NCBI GenBank assembly: GCA_002348905.1
Contig: DEBW01000096.1
Location: 5,260 to 13,447, forward strand
Direction of reading: 5' to 3'
From: Ruminococcus flavefaciens
GTDB lineage: Bacteria; Bacillota; Clostridia; Oscillospirales; Ruminococcaceae
DNA: 8,188 bases
In this document: positions 1 through 5,910 of the stretch, in pieces
Layout: the number at the start of each line of letters is the position of its first letter
Position numbering within the stretch: position 1 is the stretch's first letter
Notes under the pieces: generated by a model
Told to the model about the DNA's origin: nothing
What the model saw: the letters and a program-made list of their open reading frames with translations, nothing else
Databases searched by the model: none
Translations under genes and position numbers: made by a program

Positions 1-1
1 T

Positions 2-400
2 CTTGCAGAGCTTCTTGAATCCGGAGAATATGTCCCGTTCAGCTTTGAAGAAGCAGTTGAAATGGCTGCTTCCGGACTTGTGATGTTCGAGGGAAGCGGT
101 ATACGTGTGATAAAGTGCGGACTTCATGCAAGCGAATTTGTCGAAAAGGACATGGTCGGCGGATTCTATCATCCGGCATTCCGTGAGCTGTGCGAAGGTA
201 TGATATACCGGTACAATATGGAGTTTCAGCTTAAACAGACTGACAGCAGGGATGTGATATTCGCAGTGAATGATACCTGCATAAGCAAGGCTGGCGGACA
301 CAAAAAAGCTAATATAGACTATTTCTCACAACAGGGCATAAACGTAAAAATAATCGGTGACAAAAGCATACCGAAGTATCAGTGCGAGCTGAGGAGGTGA
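2..400 (+). CDS. Elp3-like radical SAM protein, C-terminal fragment (5' end outside window)
   Basis: The reading frame is open from base 2 and ends at TGA 398-400, giving the last ~132 residues of a longer protein. The first ATG in view (62) is internal, because the same frame continues upstream with LAELLESGEYVPFSFEEA. The fragment contains the block GLVMFEGSGIRVIKCGLHASE followed by GGFYHPAFRELCEG, which is typical of the C-terminal domain of bacterial Elp3-like radical SAM proteins that lie next to smc in clostridia. The radical SAM core with its CxxxCxxC cluster would be upstream and cannot be seen. No acetyltransferase domain follows, so this resembles the short bacterial form and not full Elongator Elp3. 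Its substrate cannot be told from this fragment. The stop codon overlaps the smc ribosome binding site, suggesting co-transcription with smc. The family call is from memory of conserved motifs and is fairly secure; the function is not. Confidence 0.8.
   Translation, partial: LAELLESGEYVPFSFEEAVEMAASGLVMFEGSGIRVIKCGLHASEFVEKDMVGGFYHPAFRELCEGMIYRYNMEFQLKQTDSRDVIFAVNDTCISKAGGHKKANIDYFSQQGINVKIIGDKSIPKYQCELRR
391..400 (+). promoter_or_regulatory. Ribosome binding site of smc, overlapping the upstream stop codon
   Basis: GAGGAGGTGA is a near-perfect Shine-Dalgarno sequence that ends at the TGA of the preceding gene and sits four bases before the GTG at 405. It decides the smc start: the ATG at 401 is out of frame and meets TAA after four codons, whereas GTG 405 opens directly into the conserved SMC N-terminus. 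The overlap implies translational coupling of the two genes. Confidence 0.85.
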
Positions 401-404
401 ATGA

Positions 405-3400
405 GTGTACCTTAAATCATTGGAGATACAGGGCTTCAAGTCCTTTCCGGATAAGATAAGCCTTACCTTTGACAAAGGTCTTACCGCAGTTGTAGGTCCT
501 AACGGCAGCGGAAAAAGTAACATCGGTGATTCGGTGCGTTGGGTACTGGGCGAGCAGTCCACGAAAACGCTGCGAGGCAACAAAATGGAGGACGTTATTT
601 TTTCCGGTACTGTTGCACGAAAGCCTATGGGATTTGCAGCGGTAACGCTCAATATCGACAACTCCGACAAAACTCTGTCGGATATGGACGATGAAGTTGC
701 GGTAACACGTAAACTTTACCGCAGCGGTGAGAGCGAATACCTCATAAACGGCAAGTCGTGCCGACTGAAAGATATAAACGAGCTTTTCATGGATACAGGT
801 CTCGGCAAGGACGGATACTCTATCATAGGACAGGGAAGGATCGCTGAGATAGTAAGCGCCAAGAGCGGTGAACGCCGTGATATATTTGAAGAAGCTGCCG
901 GAATATCGAAATTCCGCTACAAAAAGCTTGAAGCCGAGAGAAAGCTGACATCAGCGCAGGAAAATCTCCTGAGACTGACGGATATACTCTCAGAGCTTGA
1001 AAGCAGAGTTGAACCTCTCAGGCAGCAGGCTCTCAAAGCTGAAAAATTCATAAAGCTTGCAGACGAGAAAAAGCGTCTGGAGATATCACTCTGGACTGAA
1101 CGGCTCGAATCGTTGAAGGCTCAGCTTGAAAAGCTGGAGGAAAAGATACTCGTCAGCAAGGGCGAGTACGAGAATATCGAAAATGATATAAAAGATCAGG
1201 AACAGCGTCTTTCGGACGGTTTCAGGCGTATGCAGGAGTGTACGATAAAGTCTGACGAGCTGAGGAGAAAAATGCTCGAAGAGGAGCAGTCATCCTCACA
1301 GAAAAAGTCTGATATCGCAGTATACGAAAACGATATCCGGCACTGCAATGAAGCGATATCGGCAGCAAAAAAGAATATCGCTGAATACGACGAAAACAAA
1401 AAGGACTTGCAGTTCCGCCGTAAAGATGCCGAAAAGAAGATAGCTGAACTTGAAAAAAAGAAAGAAGCTCTTGAAGCTGAAATAGAGGACGTTACTTCAA
1501 AATTCAATCAGGCTGAGGAGAAAAACTCCGAGCTTGGCGATAACGTTGACAGCGCAAACAGCGAGATAAGTAAACTCTATCTCAGACAGAGCGAGCTGAA
1601 ATTCTCGGCAGAAGCTGCAAGACAGACCATTTCCGACGAGGAGGAGCGTCTTGAAAAACTCCGCAGCAGCAGCAGCGACACTGAAAAAACGCTTGCTGAG
1701 TACGCCGGAAAGATAGCAGATACAGAATCGCTCATACAGAAAAACGAGGAGCATACCGCCGAACTCAATAATAAACTCAGCGGACTTGAACGCCTTTACA
1801 AGTCACGCAGAGAAGGTTTCGAGCAGGCTAAGACTGACTTTGAGAAAAAGATATTTGAACTCAAGGACAGACAGCAGCGCCGTAAGATCCTCAGCGAGCT
1901 TGAAAACAATATGGAAGGTTTTACCGGAAGTGTAAAGCAGGTGCTGAAAGCTTCAAAGCAGGGGAGAATAAGCGGTATACTTGGTACAGTAGCGCAGAAT
2001 ATCAGCGTTGAACCGCAGTATGCTCTTGCGATAGAAACTGCTCTCGGCGGAGCTATGCAGAATATCATTGTTGAAAATGAGGATATCGCCAAGCGCTGTA
2101 TCCGTTTCCTGAAAGAGCAGAAAGCCGGCAGAGCTACTTTCCTTCCGCTGACTTCTGTAAAGGGAAGCGAGCTTCACGAAAACGGACTTGAACAGTGCGA
2201 GGGATTCGTCTCAGCCGCAAATAAGATAGTAAGCTATGACGAGAAAATCCGTGGTATAATCGCTTCTCTGCTCGGACGCATAGCCGTTGCGGAGGATATA
2301 GACACGGCAACTCTCATAGCGAAAAAGTACGGCTACAAATTCAGGATAGTCACTCTTGACGGTCAGGTGATAAATGCCGGAGGTTCATTCACCGGCGGTT
2401 CGGCTGTAAAGTCGGGCGGAGTCATCACACGTAAGCATGAGATAGAAAAGCTCGATGACGAGATACAGGAACTTCTTGCTGAACGTGACGAGCTGAGTGC
2501 AAAAACTGAGAAATACCGTGCTGAGTCCGAGAAACTGCGCTATGACAGAGAAGCTGTAAAGTCGCAGATAAGCGAGACGGAAGCAGAGGCAGTACAGCTT
2601 AAAGCTGAACTTTCAAGTCTGCACTCACTGAAAGAACAGCTCGGTTCACAGAGTGAGAATTCCGGAAAAATGCTCACTGAATCCGAGGCGAAAATAGCTT
2701 CTGCAAAGCAGGCGATAGCGGATTCTGAAAAAAATCTTGCCGAGACTGAAAAACTCATAAAAGAGGCAGAAGAAAAACTCGCTAAGGGACAGGACAGCCG
2801 TGAAAAACTCAGACTTGAACGTGCTGAGCTGTCAGAAAAACTCTCAGAGCTGAAAATACACGGCATTGAGATAACAAAGGACATACAGCTTCAGGAGGAG
2901 GAGATAAAGCGCATCAACTCCTCACTTGAAGAACTTAAATACGGTACACAGCGCTTTGAGGACGAGATAAACCGTCAGAAAAAGCTCATAGACATGAAGC
3001 AGGGTGATATACAGCGCCTGCATTCAGAGCTTGACGGAATGAAGAACAATACTCAGACGTACCTCGATGATATCTCACGGTATCAGAATATGCACAACGA
3101 GCAGAACAAGCTTGTAAACGAGATACAGAAAGGTATAAAGGAACTGAACACCTCAAAGGAAAAGTTGTCAGGAGAGGTCACACGCCTTGAGGAACGCCGT
3201 GAAGCGGTAAAGCGTGATTCAGACTTTATCGTGTCACAGCTTCGTGATGTATACCAGCTAAACCGCAGCGAAGCGTATGAACTTGCGGAAAAGCTGGAGG
3301 ACGTTACGGCTGCACAGGCTGAACTTGCCTCTGTAAAAGAGAAGATACGCACACTTGGCAGCGTGAACGTATCAGCTATCGAGGAGTACAAGGAAGTATC

Positions 3401-3968
3401 CGAGCGTTATCAGTTCATGTCCGAGCAGATAGCCGACGTGCAGAAGTCCAAGACAGAGCTGGAAAAGATAATCACAGACCTTACGTCGGAGATGTGCAGG
3501 ATATTCTCAGAGAGCTTTGAGATAATAAACTCAAACTTCAAGAGTATATTCGTGGAGCTCTTCGGCGGCGGAAAGGCTGAGCTGATACTCACCGATCCCG
3601 AGAACGTTCTGGAATCGGGCATAGAGATAAGCGTAGCGCCCCCCGGTAAGGTCATCAAGAACCTTATCTCACTTTCCGGTGGTGAGCAGGCTTTCGTTGC
3701 TATCGCTATCTACTTTGCTATTCTTAAGATCAGACCTGCACCGTTCTGTATCCTCGACGAGATCGACGCAGCACTTGATGAAGTAAACGTAAGAAAGTAC
3801 GCTTTCTACCTTAAGAATTTCGTAAGCACGACGCAGTTCATCCTCGTAACTCACAGAAGAGGTACAATGGAACTTGCCAACGTCCTCTACGGCGTTACAA
3901 TGCAGCAGAACGGCGTGTCCAAACTGCTCAAGATGAACCAGGTCGATATTCCTGATGAAAATGAATAG
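405..3968 (+). CDS. smc: Chromosome segregation ATPase SMC
   Basis: This is a full-length SMC of 1187 residues, about the size of the Bacillus protein. It forms the ATP-driven ring that, with ScpA and ScpB, organises and segregates the chromosome. From a GTG start the N-terminus is MYLKSLEIQGFKSF, with Walker A GPNGSGKSN at residues 31-39 and the Q-loop glutamine at about 143. A long Glu/Lys/Leu-rich coiled coil runs from about 170 to 500. The hinge spans about 520-668 and ends in GGSFTGGS. The returning coiled coil runs to about 1030. The C-terminal head has the signature LSGGEQ at 1090-1095, Walker B FCILDE with D1118/E1119, a D-loop (AALD) and the switch histidine near 1150 (VTHRRGTM). All catalytic motifs are intact. 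The signature carries Q where many bacterial SMCs have R or K. Isoleucine and arginine codon use changes abruptly in the last ~110 codons. A terminator-like hairpin follows, so smc is probably the last gene of its transcript. Confidence 0.97.
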   Translation: MYLKSLEIQGFKSFPDKISLTFDKGLTAVVGPNGSGKSNIGDSVRWVLGEQSTKTLRGNKMEDVIFSGTVARKPMGFAAVTLNIDNSDKTLSDMDDEVAVTRKLYRSGESEYLINGKSCRLKDINELFMDTGLGKDGYSIIGQGRIAEIVSAKSGERRDIFEEAAGISKFRYKKLEAERKLTSAQENLLRLTDILSELESRVEPLRQQALKAEKFIKLADEKKRLEISLWTERLESLKAQLEKLEEKILVSKGEYENIENDIKDQEQRLSDGFRRMQECTIKSDELRRKMLEEEQSSSQKKSDIAVYENDIRHCNEAISAAKKNIAEYDENKKDLQFRRKDAEKKIAELEKKKEALEAEIEDVTSKFNQAEEKNSELGDNVDSANSEISKLYLRQSELKFSAEAARQTISDEEERLEKLRSSSSDTEKTLAEYAGKIADTESLIQKNEEHTAELNNKLSGLERLYKSRREGFEQAKTDFEKKIFELKDRQQRRKILSELENNMEGFTGSVKQVLKASKQGRISGILGTVAQNISVEPQYALAIETALGGAMQNIIVENEDIAKRCIRFLKEQKAGRATFLPLTSVKGSELHENGLEQCEGFVSAANKIVSYDEKIRGIIASLLGRIAVAEDIDTATLIAKKYGYKFRIVTLDGQVINAGGSFTGGSAVKSGGVITRKHEIEKLDDEIQELLAERDELSAKTEKYRAESEKLRYDREAVKSQISETEAEAVQLKAELSSLHSLKEQLGSQSENSGKMLTESEAKIASAKQAIADSEKNLAETEKLIKEAEEKLAKGQDSREKLRLERAELSEKLSELKIHGIEITKDIQLQEEEIKRINSSLEELKYGTQRFEDEINRQKKLIDMKQGDIQRLHSELDGMKNNTQTYLDDISRYQNMHNEQNKLVNEIQKGIKELNTSKEKLSGEVTRLEERREAVKRDSDFIVSQLRDVYQLNRSEAYELAEKLEDVTAAQAELASVKEKIRTLGSVNVSAIEEYKEVSERYQFMSEQIADVQKSKTELEKIITDLTSEMCRIFSESFEIINSNFKSIFVELFGGGKAELILTDPENVLESGIEISVAPPGKVIKNLISLSGGEQAFVAIAIYFAILKIRPAPFCILDEIDAALDEVNVRKYAFYLKNFVSTTQFILVTHRRGTMELANVLYGVTMQQNGVSKLLKMNQVDIPDENE

Positions 3969-3969
3969 C

Positions 3970-3982
3970 CCGCCTGAGGCGG
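3970..3982 (+). terminator. Small GC hairpin just after the smc stop
   Basis: CCGCC-TGA-GGCGG begins two bases after the smc stop codon, with a five-base-pair GC stem and a three-base loop. No U-tract follows, so on its own it is unlikely to terminate transcription. It may protect the 3' end of the message or act together with the larger stem-loop 15 bp downstream. Confidence 0.4.
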
Positions 3983-3994
3983 CCTATACTATCG

Positions 3995-4046
3995 AAAAAC
4001 CGGACTGTCTTCCGACAGCCCGGTTTATTAATTGCTGCCGCAGGCA
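3995..4046 (+). repeat. Dispersed stem-loop repeat, copy 1
   Basis: This 52-bp stretch aligns without gaps to 5777-5828, with about 45 of 52 positions identical by hand count. Both copies contain the AAACCGG/CCGG stem-loop and then TGCTGCCGCAGGCA, which forms a second small hairpin. Most differences lie in the T-rich linker between the two hairpins. The copies are in direct orientation on either side of the DUF4173-type gene. Confidence 0.8.
3997..4026 (+). terminator. Terminator-like stem-loop after smc, possibly bidirectional
   Basis: AAACCGG pairs with CCGGTTT (3997-4003 and 4020-4026). After one A-C mismatch, CTGTC pairs with GACAG around a TTCC loop (4010-4013). On the + strand the hairpin is followed by TTTATTAATT, a weak U-tract. 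Read from the - strand, the same hairpin is followed by TTTTT, so it could also stop antisense transcription. It closes the smc transcript before the promoter at 4111. It belongs to a repeat with a second copy at 5777-5828. Confidence 0.7.
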
Positions 4047-4110
4047 GCCACCGTTGAAAAGTATGTTTTCGATAGTCAAAAATATTTTATTGTTTTTCAA
4101 TAATTTTGTA

Positions 4111-4139
4111 TTGACAAATAATATTTCATGTGTTACACT
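4111..4139 (+). promoter_or_regulatory. Strong sigma-A-type promoter for the DUF4173-type gene
   Basis: A perfect -35 TTGACA (4111-4116) is followed after 17 bp by TACACT (4134-4139), preceded by an extended -10 TG (4131-4132). The upstream DNA (about 4078-4110) is almost pure A/T and could serve as an UP element. It includes TTATTG-TTTTT-CAATAA (4087-4103), an inverted repeat that might bind a regulator. Transcription would be expected to start near 4145-4150, leaving a leader of roughly 90 nt before the ATG at 4240. Confidence 0.8.
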
Positions 4140-4151
4140 ATAGTCAAAGGG

Positions 4152-4223
4152 ATGACCGGAGGCGCGCACTGGTTATTTTCGGAGTTGGATTCATATGCAT
4201 TATCTGCAATGATGAACAGTTAA
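4152..4223 (+). CDS. Possible 23-codon small ORF in the leader of the membrane-protein gene
   Basis: ATG 4152 opens a frame starting MTGGAHWLF and ending SAMMNS, stopping at TAA 4221-4223, three bases before the GGAGGT of the next gene. The ATG lies about 12 bases after the -10 box, so the transcript would begin almost at this codon. The AAAGGG directly abutting the ATG is too close to be an ordinary ribosome binding site. Translation would therefore have to be leaderless or nearly so. The peptide has no transmembrane stretch and no run of one amino acid that would suggest classical attenuation. I do not recognise the sequence. It could be a small protein, a regulatory leader peptide or a chance ORF; at 23 codons chance is a serious possibility. 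Confidence 0.3.
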   Translation: MTGGAHWLFSELDSYALSAMMNS

Positions 4224-4226
4224 ATC

Positions 4227-4232
4227 GGAGGT
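4227..4232 (+). promoter_or_regulatory. Ribosome binding site of the DUF4173-type gene
   Basis: GGAGGT lies seven bases before the ATG at 4240, which is ideal spacing and fixes that start. Confidence 0.85.
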
Positions 4233-4239
4233 AACTAAA

Positions 4240-5739
4240 ATGAATGAGAATATAGCTGCAGCACCCGAACAGGGGCTGAATAAAACAGAATACAGCATTT
4301 CAGATCACATACTTTCAGCTTTTTTAATGATAGCGGCATATTTCCTGATCAAGTTCACAGTCTTTGAAAAAACAGGATTCTTTACAACGGGAGTTTACGC
4401 CGGGATCATTACAGCTGCCGTTATCTATTTTTCGAAAAAAGGATTCGTTTTTTCTTTTTTAAATAATATTATTGTTTTTGTTCTTTACGCTTTCAGCCTT
4501 GTCTTTTCGCTCACGGACAACAGCTTTATCAAATTCCTTGATGTGATCTTTCTTATTTTCGCCGGATCATATCTTCTTTTCTCGGTGGGTGCCGGAAAAA
4601 CTTCAATTGAAAAATATCTTCCTTTTGCACTAAAAAAATCAGTTATCAGCTACCCTTTTTCCAAATTCAGCGAACAGTTCAAAGTATCTGCCGGAGCTGT
4701 AAAGGGGTCAAAGACATGCAGCAGTTTAAAATTCGTTTTCCTTGGTCTTGTGGCAACAGTACCGGTCACTGCACTTGTAGCGTGTCTTCTTATGTCGGCA
4801 GATGAAGGTATGGAAAACATGTTCACAGGCATCACAGACTGGCTGTACGACCTGAATGCCGCTGAGATAATGATAAAACTTTTGCTGACACTGCCGTGTT
4901 CGCTTTATCTTTTTGGAATGTTCTGGTCAAATTCACACCGGGACGGTCTCAGTGTTCTTAATGATGAATACTGCAAATACAGGCTTTTAAACAAAAGAAT
5001 TATAAATAATCTCATCTGCTACACTGCAGTAACTCCGGTATGTCTTCTTTACGTACTTTTCTTCATATCACAGACGAAGTACTTCCTCTCAGCATTTATG
5101 GGAAATCTTCCGGAAGGATTTACTTATGCTGACTATGCAAGACGGGGATTCTTTGAGCTTCTCTGGGTAGCAGTTATCAATCTGGTACTTATCTGTGCCA
5201 TCAATGTATACTCGAAAAAGACTGCAGAAGAAAAGCCGCTTACACTTAAACTCTACAGTCTGATTTTAAGCAGCTTCACGCTTATCCTTATTGCTACTGC
5301 TTTAAGCAAGATGATCATGTATATAAACATGTACGGACTCACTACTCTGCGTGTGTACACAAGCTGGTTTATGATACTGCTTGCAATGGTATTTGTTCTT
5401 GTTATTATCAAGCAGTTCCGTTTTGATATGAAGATTGCAAAATATTTCTGTGTGATCACAACAGTAATGTTTGCACTTCTCTGCTTCTCACGTCCGGAAT
5501 CACTTATCGCCCGCTACAACATTGAAATGTACCGTTCAGGATATCTGAACGAGCTTGATACGGATGCACTTCTTGAAATGTCAGATGACGGAATTCTAAC
5601 AGCATTCAGTATGGGTGCCGTAAGCGAAAGTCAGGCCGCACACAGTTCAGATTCCGTGCTTAGATGTGATCCTTATCGCAGATACAATTATTCATCCATG
5701 ATGCTTTCAAATAAAATCGACCTCAGAAACTTTACGTGA
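4240..5739 (+). CDS. Polytopic membrane protein, DUF4173/DUF4153-type
   Basis: A 499-residue integral membrane protein of unknown function. After a short polar N-terminus, about eleven hydrophobic segments can be read, near residues 24-43, 47-65, 68-88, 96-114, 165-188, 212-228, 255-276, 308-325, 337-360, 370-392 and 400-415. The loop motif FTYADYARRGFFELLWVA, followed by the hydrophobic INLVLICAIN, is characteristic of DUF4173 proteins. The soluble C-terminal tail (about 420-499) contains IARYNIEMY and YLNELDTDALLEMSDDG, also family-like. No catalytic motif or signal peptidase site is evident. The gene has its own promoter (4111-4139) and is followed by two hairpin terminators, so it appears monocistronic. 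Its position between smc and ftsY, genes often adjacent in Bacillota, suggests insertion into a conserved cluster. Codon use differs from smc: isoleucine is mixed ATA/ATC/ATT. The family assignment is from motif memory. Confidence 0.8.
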   Translation: MNENIAAAPEQGLNKTEYSISDHILSAFLMIAAYFLIKFTVFEKTGFFTTGVYAGIITAAVIYFSKKGFVFSFLNNIIVFVLYAFSLVFSLTDNSFIKFLDVIFLIFAGSYLLFSVGAGKTSIEKYLPFALKKSVISYPFSKFSEQFKVSAGAVKGSKTCSSLKFVFLGLVATVPVTALVACLLMSADEGMENMFTGITDWLYDLNAAEIMIKLLLTLPCSLYLFGMFWSNSHRDGLSVLNDEYCKYRLLNKRIINNLICYTAVTPVCLLYVLFFISQTKYFLSAFMGNLPEGFTYADYARRGFFELLWVAVINLVLICAINVYSKKTAEEKPLTLKLYSLILSSFTLILIATALSKMIMYINMYGLTTLRVYTSWFMILLAMVFVLVIIKQFRFDMKIAKYFCVITTVMFALLCFSRPESLIARYNIEMYRSGYLNELDTDALLEMSDDGILTAFSMGAVSESQAAHSSDSVLRCDPYRRYNYSSMMLSNKIDLRNFT

Positions 5740-5752
5740 TATTACTGATGCA

Positions 5753-5766
5753 GCTGATAAATCAGC
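5753..5766 (+). terminator. First hairpin after the DUF4173-type gene
   Basis: GCTGATAAATCAGC forms a stem of five to six base pairs with a two- to four-base loop and is followed by GTTTTCC, a short U-tract. It starts 13 bases after the stop codon and reads as a modest intrinsic terminator backed up by the next hairpin. Confidence 0.6.
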
Positions 5767-5776
5767 GTTTTCCTTA

Positions 5777-5828
5777 AAAAACCGGACTGCCTTCTGACAG
5801 CCCGGATTTTTTGCTGCTGCCGCAGGCA
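5777..5828 (+). repeat. Dispersed stem-loop repeat, copy 2
   Basis: This is the direct-orientation partner of 3995-4046, aligned at a constant offset of 1782 bp. It keeps the CCGG stem-loop and the distal TGCTGCCGCAGGCA, but lacks the outer 11-bp inverted repeat that surrounds copy 1. Confidence 0.8.
5780..5812 (+). terminator. Main intrinsic terminator after the DUF4173-type gene
   Basis: CCGG (5782-5785) pairs with CCGG (5802-5805), with CTG/CAG inside (5787-5789 and 5798-5800) around a CCTTCTGA region, and TTTTTT follows at 5807-5812. The opposite strand also has six T residues after the stem, so it may work in both directions. Compared with the post-smc copy, one stem position has changed (T to C at 5790), which weakens the upper stem, but the U-tract here is better. 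Confidence 0.8.
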
Positions 5829-5848
5829 TCACACCTTTTCTTACACAC

Positions 5849-5877
5849 TTGACCATCTGACGTGTTTATGATACAAT
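5849..5877 (+). promoter_or_regulatory. Sigma-A-type promoter for ftsY-rdgB
   Basis: TTGACC (5849-5854), a 17-bp spacer and TACAAT (5872-5877) with an extended -10 TG (5869-5870) form a strong promoter. Transcription would start near 5884, giving a short leader of about 27 nt. The design is almost identical to the promoter at 4111-4139. Having its own promoter fits with the upstream terminators cutting ftsY off from smc. Confidence 0.82.
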
Positions 5878-5900
5878 TAAAGATGTATTTCAAATTTGCC

Positions 5901-5906
5901 AGGAGG
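5901..5906 (+). promoter_or_regulatory. Ribosome binding site that fixes the ftsY start
   Basis: AGGAGG lies four bases before ATG 5911. A TTG at 5896 is in frame but lies upstream of this site, so the ATG is chosen. It yields MGLFSKIKAG, the usual FtsY opening. Confidence 0.85.
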
Positions 5907-5910
5907 TTTT

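Larger units (their letters stand above)
3988..4076. repeat. 89-bp element bounded by a perfect 11-bp inverted repeat
   Basis: ACTATCGAAAA at 3988-3998 is the exact reverse complement of TTTTCGATAGT at 4066-4076. Between them lie two further hairpins: the terminator-like stem-loop at 3997-4026 and GCTGCC-GCA-GGCAGC at 4034-4048, a perfect six-base-pair stem. As RNA this could fold as a three-way junction; as DNA it resembles a small palindromic (REP- or MITE-like) unit. I see no target-site duplication at its edges. Two A residues (3997-3998) are claimed by both the outer stem and the inner hairpin. Confidence 0.55.

Noticed and set aside
401..415. ATG at 401 as the smc start
   Set aside because: It is out of frame with smc and stops after four codons; GTG 405 opens straight into the conserved SMC N-terminus.
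1196..3658. Several 60-115-codon - strand frames inside smc
   Set aside because: They are Ser/Phe-rich shadows of the Glu/Lys-rich coiled-coil coding strand, without start signals or recognisable domains.
3955..4143. A 62-codon frame overlapping the end of smc
   Set aside because: It runs through the terminator hairpins and the promoter, lacks a ribosome binding site and resembles no protein I know.
4195..4212. Five-codon mini-ORF (MHYLQ) in the leader of the DUF4173-type gene
   Set aside because: It has a GGAG at plausible spacing, but five codons carry no information and it overlaps the longer candidate ORF in another frame.
5896..5910. TTG start extending FtsY by five residues
   Set aside because: The AGGAGG ribosome binding site lies inside this extension and directly precedes ATG 5911, which gives the family-typical N-terminus.
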